NCBI RefSeq assembly: GCF_003634935.1
Contig: NZ_RBXO01000001.1
Span: 4,489,501 to 4,553,500 of the forward strand
DNA: 64,000 nt
Source: Saccharothrix australiensis
GTDB lineage: Bacteria; Actinomycetota; Actinomycetes; Mycobacteriales; Pseudonocardiaceae
Reading direction: 5' to 3'
Below, in pieces: positions 60,432 through 64,000 of this stretch (the first letter of the stretch is position 1; each line of letters opens with the position of its first letter). Position numbers and translations under genes: made by a program. The notes beneath the pieces are model-generated. The model searched no databases. It was not told the DNA's origin and saw only the letters and a program-made list of their open reading frames with translations.

Positions 60432-61613
60432 TCAGGCGAACGGCGTGTCGAGCATCCCCGGCCCGAAGACCTCGTAGCGGATGCGCGAGTCCGGCACGCC
60501 GCGCCGCAGCAGGCCGGCCCGCACGTGCCGCATGAACGGCACCGGGCCGCACAGGTGGGCCGTCGCGTCGGCGGGCAGCGGGAGCGCCGCCACGTCGACC
60601 AGGCCGCCGCCCGGCGCGTCCTCGTACCAGGTGCGCAGCTCGGCGTCGGCCAGCCCGCGCACGAGACCGGCCACCTCGGCGCGCAGCGCGTGCCGCTCGG
60701 GCGAGCGCTCGCCGTGCGCGACCACCACCCGGCGGCTCGGCTGGGTGCGGGCGACGTGCTCCAGCATCGACACCATCGGCGTGATGCCGATGCCCGCGCT
60801 GATCAGCAGCACCGGTGACGTGCCGTCGTCCAGGGTGTGCTCCCCGGCGGGCGGTCCGACGAGCAGGGTGTCGTCGGCGCGCACGTGGTCGTGCAGGTGG
60901 CCGGACACCACGCCGTCCGGTGCGCCGCCCGTGCCGCGCACGCGCCGGACGGTGATGCGCAGCGCGTCGCCGCGCGGCGCCCGCGACAGCGAGTACTGCC
61001 GCGGCTGCCGGCGTCCGCCGGGCAGGTCGACCGCGACGGACACGTACTGGCCGGGGGTGAAGTGCGGCACCGGGCCGCCGTCGTCGGGCGCCAGGGTGAA
61101 CGACACGGCGTCGACGGCCTCGTCCCGCCGCTCGACGACCCGCCAGTCGCGCCACACCGCCGCCGGGTCGATCCCGCCCCGCCGGTACAGGCGCGCCTCG
61201 GCCGCGCTCAGCGCGTCCGCCAGCAGCCGGTAGACCTCGTCCCACGCCGCCGCGACCGCCGGCGTCACCGCCGCGCCGAGGACCTCCGCGACCGCGCCCG
61301 ACAGGTGCCTGCCGACGACCGGGTACTGCTCGGCGCGGACGCCCAGCGAGACGTGCTTGTGCGCGACGCGGGCGGCGATCGCGTCGAACGGCGCGCCACC
61401 GGGGTCCAGCAGGTGGTCGGCGTACGCGAGGACGGCCGACGCCAGCGCGACCCGCTGCCGCCCGCCGGCCTGGTTGCCCTGGTTGAACAGGTCGAGCAGC
61501 TCCGGGTGGGCGGCGAACAGCGACCGGTAGAACACCCCGGTGATCTCGACGGCGTGGTCGCGCACGACGGGCAGCGTCGCGCGCACCACCTCGGCTGACG
61601 CGGTGGACAACAC
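60432..61613 (-). CDS. hmp: Flavohemoglobin (nitric oxide dioxygenase)
   Basis: A 393-residue three-domain protein. The globin domain (1-135) has the proximal heme histidine in AHKHVSLGV. The FAD domain has RQYSLSRAP, and the NAD domain has ISAGIGITPMVSML and the C-terminal EVFGPG. It oxidises NO to nitrate with O2 and NAD(P)H. An NsrR-type sensor is encoded 20 kb away. The start is the GTG at 61613, with AGGAG 8 bases upstream, giving the normal length; the frame is open further upstream but not globin-like. Confidence 0.93.
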   Translation of the reverse strand: MLSTASAEVVRATLPVVRDHAVEITGVFYRSLFAAHPELLDLFNQGNQAGGRQRVALASAVLAYADHLLDPGGAPFDAIAARVAHKHVSLGVRAEQYPVVGRHLSGAVAEVLGAAVTPAVAAAWDEVYRLLADALSAAEARLYRRGGIDPAAVWRDWRVVERRDEAVDAVSFTLAPDDGGPVPHFTPGQYVSVAVDLPGGRRQPRQYSLSRAPRGDALRITVRRVRGTGGAPDGVVSGHLHDHVRADDTLLVGPPAGEHTLDDGTSPVLLISAGIGITPMVSMLEHVARTQPSRRVVVAHGERSPERHALRAEVAGLVRGLADAELRTWYEDAPGGGLVDVAALPLPADATAHLCGPVPFMRHVRAGLLRRGVPDSRIRYEVFGPGMLDTPFA

Positions 61614-61808
61614 TCGGCGTTCTCCTGTGGTGGGAGGGTCGGGGCCGCGGCGAGTGGGGCGGACGCCCACCACGACGGCGGGGCGCGGACGCCGCGGCAC
61701 TCGCACCACCGACTCTCCCGGCGGACGCCGACGCCGGGCAGGGCGCAACGTCGGGCCCACGACGGGACCTCGTGCCCTGTCCCCGATCCCGGTCGACGCC
61801 CCGCCCCG

Positions 61809-62360
61809 TCAGCCCGCGGTCCACTCCTGGTCCGCCCAGGCCGGGTCGAGCGGGGTGTGCGCGATGTGGTTGGTGTAGTTGGACAGCGTCTTCATGCCCA
61901 CGCCGAGGACGACGTCCAGCACGTGGCGACGGGTGTAGCCGGCGGCGAGGAACCGCGCCACCTGCTCCTCGCCCACCTCGCCTCGGTCGGCGACGATCGC
62001 CGCGGTGAGCACCCGCACCGCCTCCAAAGCGGTGTCGGGCAACGATTTCCCGGCCCGCAGCGCCTCCACCACGGCCGGGTCGGTGCCAACCTTCAGCGCG
62101 ACCGTCGAGTGCGCGGCCACGCAGTACTCGCACCGGTTGCCGACGCTCGCGGTGATCCACACGACGTGCTTCGCCGCCACGGGCAGCGACGACCTGCCGA
62201 ACTGCTCCGCCAGGGCGTTGTAGCCGGCCAGCAGCTCGGGCGACTCGGCCATGATGCCGTTGAGGCTGGTCACGAACCCCATGCGGTTCTTGCCCGCCGC
62301 CAGGTGCGCACGGGACTCCTCGGGGGCCGTCGTCTCGTCGTGGACGGTGAACTGCGCCAT
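61809..62360 (-). CDS. AhpD/carboxymuconolactone decarboxylase-like protein
   Basis: A 183-residue helical protein of the AhpD-like fold. The redox motif is NRCEYCVAAHSTVALK, with the CxxC pair and the histidine three residues on. It may reduce peroxides or act on electrophiles. Its ATG overlaps the stop of the TetR gene upstream (TGATG), so the two form an operon and the regulator probably responds to the enzyme's substrate. GAGGAGG lies 8 bases before the ATG, inside the TetR gene. Confidence 0.85.
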   Translation of the reverse strand: MAQFTVHDETTAPEESRAHLAAGKNRMGFVTSLNGIMAESPELLAGYNALAEQFGRSSLPVAAKHVVWITASVGNRCEYCVAAHSTVALKVGTDPAVVEALRAGKSLPDTALEAVRVLTAAIVADRGEVGEEQVARFLAAGYTRRHVLDVVLGVGMKTLSNYTNHIAHTPLDPAWADQEWTAG

Positions 62361-62962
62361 CAGGGAACCTCCTCGGTTCGGGTCGCCAGCGACCCGACAG
62401 CGGTCGCGACGGTCTGGGTGAGGGACTTCGGGTCGGCGCCGGCCCGCGACCGCAGGTTCACGCCGTAGGCGAGCAGCGCCAGCACGTCCGCGGCCGACTC
62501 GGGGTCGACGGCGGGCCCCAGCTCACCCGCCGCGCGGGCCCGCGCCAACGCCGCGCGCATCGCGTCGCGCAGCAGTTCGTGGTGCAGGCGCAGGACTTCG
62601 CGCACCTCGGGGTCGTCGTCGGCGCCGGTGTGCGCGTTGGAGACCAGGCAACCCCAGCGCGCGTGCTCGCCGGTGCAACGGGCCTCGACGAGCGCGCCGA
62701 AGAAGTCCGTGATCGCGGGCAGCCCGCGCGGGTCGTCGGCGAGCCGCCGCAGCGCAGGCCGGGACCGCTGGTCGACGTACCGGCGCAGCGCGGCCAGGTA
62801 GAGGTCCCGCTTGCCGCCGAAGGTGGCGTAGAGGCTGGACCGGTTGACGCCGGTGGCCGTGACCACGTCCTGGACGCCGGTCGCCGACACGCCCCGCCGC
62901 CAGAACAGCCGCATCGCGGTGTCCAGCGCCGCGTCCGGGTCGAAGTGCTTCACGTCGGGCAC
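62360..62962 (-). CDS. TetR-family regulator of the AhpD-like gene
   Basis: A 200-residue regulator. The HTH is FDPDAALDTAMRLFWRRGVSATGV followed by DVVTATGVNRSSLYATFGGK, typical of the TetR group near AhpD-like and reductase genes. The ligand domain includes CTGEHARWGCLVSN, with two cysteines that could sense redox compounds. The GTG at 62962 follows GGGGGTGGCC; a GTG at 62968 is the alternative. The palindrome at 62976 sits just upstream and is the probable autoregulatory site. Confidence 0.85.
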   Translation of the reverse strand: MPDVKHFDPDAALDTAMRLFWRRGVSATGVQDVVTATGVNRSSLYATFGGKRDLYLAALRRYVDQRSRPALRRLADDPRGLPAITDFFGALVEARCTGEHARWGCLVSNAHTGADDDPEVREVLRLHHELLRDAMRAALARARAAGELGPAVDPESAADVLALLAYGVNLRSRAGADPKSLTQTVATAVGSLATRTEEVP

Positions 62963-62975
62963 GGCCACCCCCGCC

Positions 62976-62999
62976 AACTTGAAACGCTCGTTCCAAGTT
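62976..62999. promoter_or_regulatory. 24-bp palindromic operator before the TetR gene
   Basis: AACTTGaAACG and CGTTcCAAGTT pair with one mismatch around a 2-base centre. The site lies 14 bases upstream of the TetR GTG, where binding would block its own promoter. TetR operators of this kind are common. Confidence 0.7.
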
Positions 63000-63142
63000 A
63001 GCGGCCGGGCGACCCGGACCGCAATCGCGGCGGCGGGACACCGCACCGGTCCGGTGCGCGCGGGCGCGGGTCCGCAGGCGGCGGTCGGTCCACGCGCCCC
63101 CCGAGGGTACGACGCACCGTTCATCGTGCTTCGACGGAGCGC

Positions 63143-64000
63143 TCAGTCACCGCGGCCCAGGCACACGAACGGACGCCGCAGCGGGTCCACCGCGATCGCG
63201 TCCGCCAGCGCCACCGCGGGCTCCGCGCCGGCGGCCAGGCTGCGGTGGTAGTCGTCCATCGTCGCGGCGCACGCCTGGTCGCCGACCCGGCTCAGCGGCG
63301 CGACCACCGTCCGCGCGCCGCAGGCGAGCAGGGCGCTGGCGAAACCCAGGGGCTCGTCACCGGTGCGGATGCGGTTGAGCGCCAGCTCGCAGGCGGCCAG
63401 CACGACGTGCCGGGGCGGCTGCGCGAGGCCGGCCAGCTCGTGCGCGTAGAGCGGGCCGTCACCGAGTTCGAGGCGGGAGAACAGGGCGTTCTCCGGCTCG
63501 TGCACGCCGTGCGCCGCCAAGTGCGCGATCTCCGCGCCGTCCAGCGCGGACAGCACCTCGGCCACTGCGGCCCGCTCGTCGGACATCAGCGCGGCGACGC
63601 CGTGGTGCGCGCCCAGCTTGTCGATCTCGCCGACCGCCGCGGGCAGTCCGGGGCCCCGGACCAGCACGGTGCGCCCCGCCGTCCGGTGCTCGACGCGGTC
63701 CGCCGCCAGCCAGGCGGTGGCGGAGGGCGCCACCACCGTCGGCCGCCCGCACAGCGACGGCAGCACGCCCCACGGCACCGCGTACAGCGCGCCGGTCGGC
63801 ACGACCACCAGGTCGCGGTCGCCGATCAGCTCCGCCAGCGGGCGCACCAGCTGATCGTCGAGCCGGTCGGCCTGCTTGCGCGCGGACATCGCCATCACCT
63901 CGGCCAACGTCGCCGGCAGGTGGTCCGGCGCCAGGGCGTTGAGGTCCGCGTTGAGCACCCGCGCGCTCTCGGCCGCCCGCCCGGCCGACCCCAGCCGGGC
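63143..64000 (-). CDS. CHAT-domain protein, N-terminal part outside the window
   Basis: At least 285 C-terminal residues of a CHAT (caspase-like, clan CD) protein; the frame is open through the right edge. The probable catalytic histidine is in EIAHLAAHGVHEPENALFS and the cysteine in HVVLAACELALNR. DRDLVVVPTGALYAVPWGVLP and GARTVVAPLSRVGD are further CHAT landmarks. Bacterial CHAT proteins usually carry TPR repeats at the N-terminus and act as proteases, some in defence or cell-death systems. The partner genes would lie beyond the window. Confidence 0.85.
   Translation of the reverse strand, partial: ARLGSAGRAAESARVLNADLNALAPDHLPATLAEVMAMSARKQADRLDDQLVRPLAELIGDRDLVVVPTGALYAVPWGVLPSLCGRPTVVAPSATAWLAADRVEHRTAGRTVLVRGPGLPAAVGEIDKLGAHHGVAALMSDERAAVAEVLSALDGAEIAHLAAHGVHEPENALFSRLELGDGPLYAHELAGLAQPPRHVVLAACELALNRIRTGDEPLGFASALLACGARTVVAPLSRVGDQACAATMDDYHRSLAAGAEPAVALADAIAVDPLRRPFVCLGRGD

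Overview
The window is a very G+C-rich stretch with many GTG starts, overlapping GTGA start/stop junctions and strong GGAGG ribosome binding sites. Actinobacterial hallmarks include NarL- and OmpR-type two-component pairs, many secreted proteins, an IRED, a DUF5995 protein and a single-chain acyl-CoA carboxylase. I infer a filamentous actinomycete, probably of the Pseudonocardiales (Saccharothrix/Actinosynnema/Lentzea type). The sequence alone does not fix the genus. I saw no tRNA, rRNA, CRISPR array, intact transposase, replication origin or prophage.

Layout. 1-1.2 kb: the end of a UnbV-like (ASPIC) gene and a complete UnbU-like membrane gene, a pair known from enediyne clusters. 1.4-9.6 kb: an AraC regulator, 1.5 kb with no gene, a histidine-rich four-helix membrane protein, a second membrane protein resembling a natural-product DUF family, a large FAD/NAD(P)-binding protein and an Enzyme I-like PEP protein lacking its catalytic cysteine. 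9.7-13.3 kb: a NarL-type two-component system, remnants of a TetR and a TPR regulator, a small deazaflavin-type oxidoreductase and a secreted SH3-like protein. 13.4-16.9 kb: a taurine/alkanesulfonate uptake and dioxygenase operon on the minus strand. 17-21.8 kb: a D-Ala-D-Ala peptidase, an OmpR-type two-component system with a lipoprotein, an Rsm22-like protein and a PLDc_N membrane protein. 22-24.7 kb: NagZ, an imine reductase and its divergent HxlR regulator.

25-37 kb: secreted and membrane-anchored proteins, a DUF5995 protein, a trypsin-like protease, a LuxR-type ATPase regulator and a large subtilase. 36.9-44.6 kb: a lysine-free DegT/StrS-like protein, SoxR with a divergent MFS pump, NsrR with a group III truncated hemoglobin, a zinc-ribbon protein, a ferredoxin-type reductase, and FolE divergent from a cysteine-rich regulator. 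44.9-49 kb: a TetR regulator, a monooxygenase with an internal deletion, an isochorismatase-like hydrolase and a second subtilase. 49.4-57.4 kb: a 1,819-residue single-chain biotin-dependent carboxylase followed, after a collapsed acyl-CoA ligase gene, by an ECF biotin transporter (T, BioY, A). 57.5-64 kb: small secreted and membrane proteins, a papain-like protease, two tandem 129-bp palindromic repeats beside a truncated glycosyltransferase gene, a flavohemoglobin, a TetR/AhpD-like pair and an incomplete CHAT protein.

Themes. (1) Redox and nitrosative stress: SoxR, NsrR plus truncated hemoglobin, flavohemoglobin, an AhpD-like protein and a cysteine-rich HTH regulator. (2) Biotin supply beside a giant biotin enzyme. 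(3) Frequent gene decay: at least eight remnants and two proteins lacking key catalytic parts. (4) A dispersed 129-bp palindromic element, one copy at about 5.7 kb and two at about 60 kb. The 60 kb copies lie exactly at a gene truncation.
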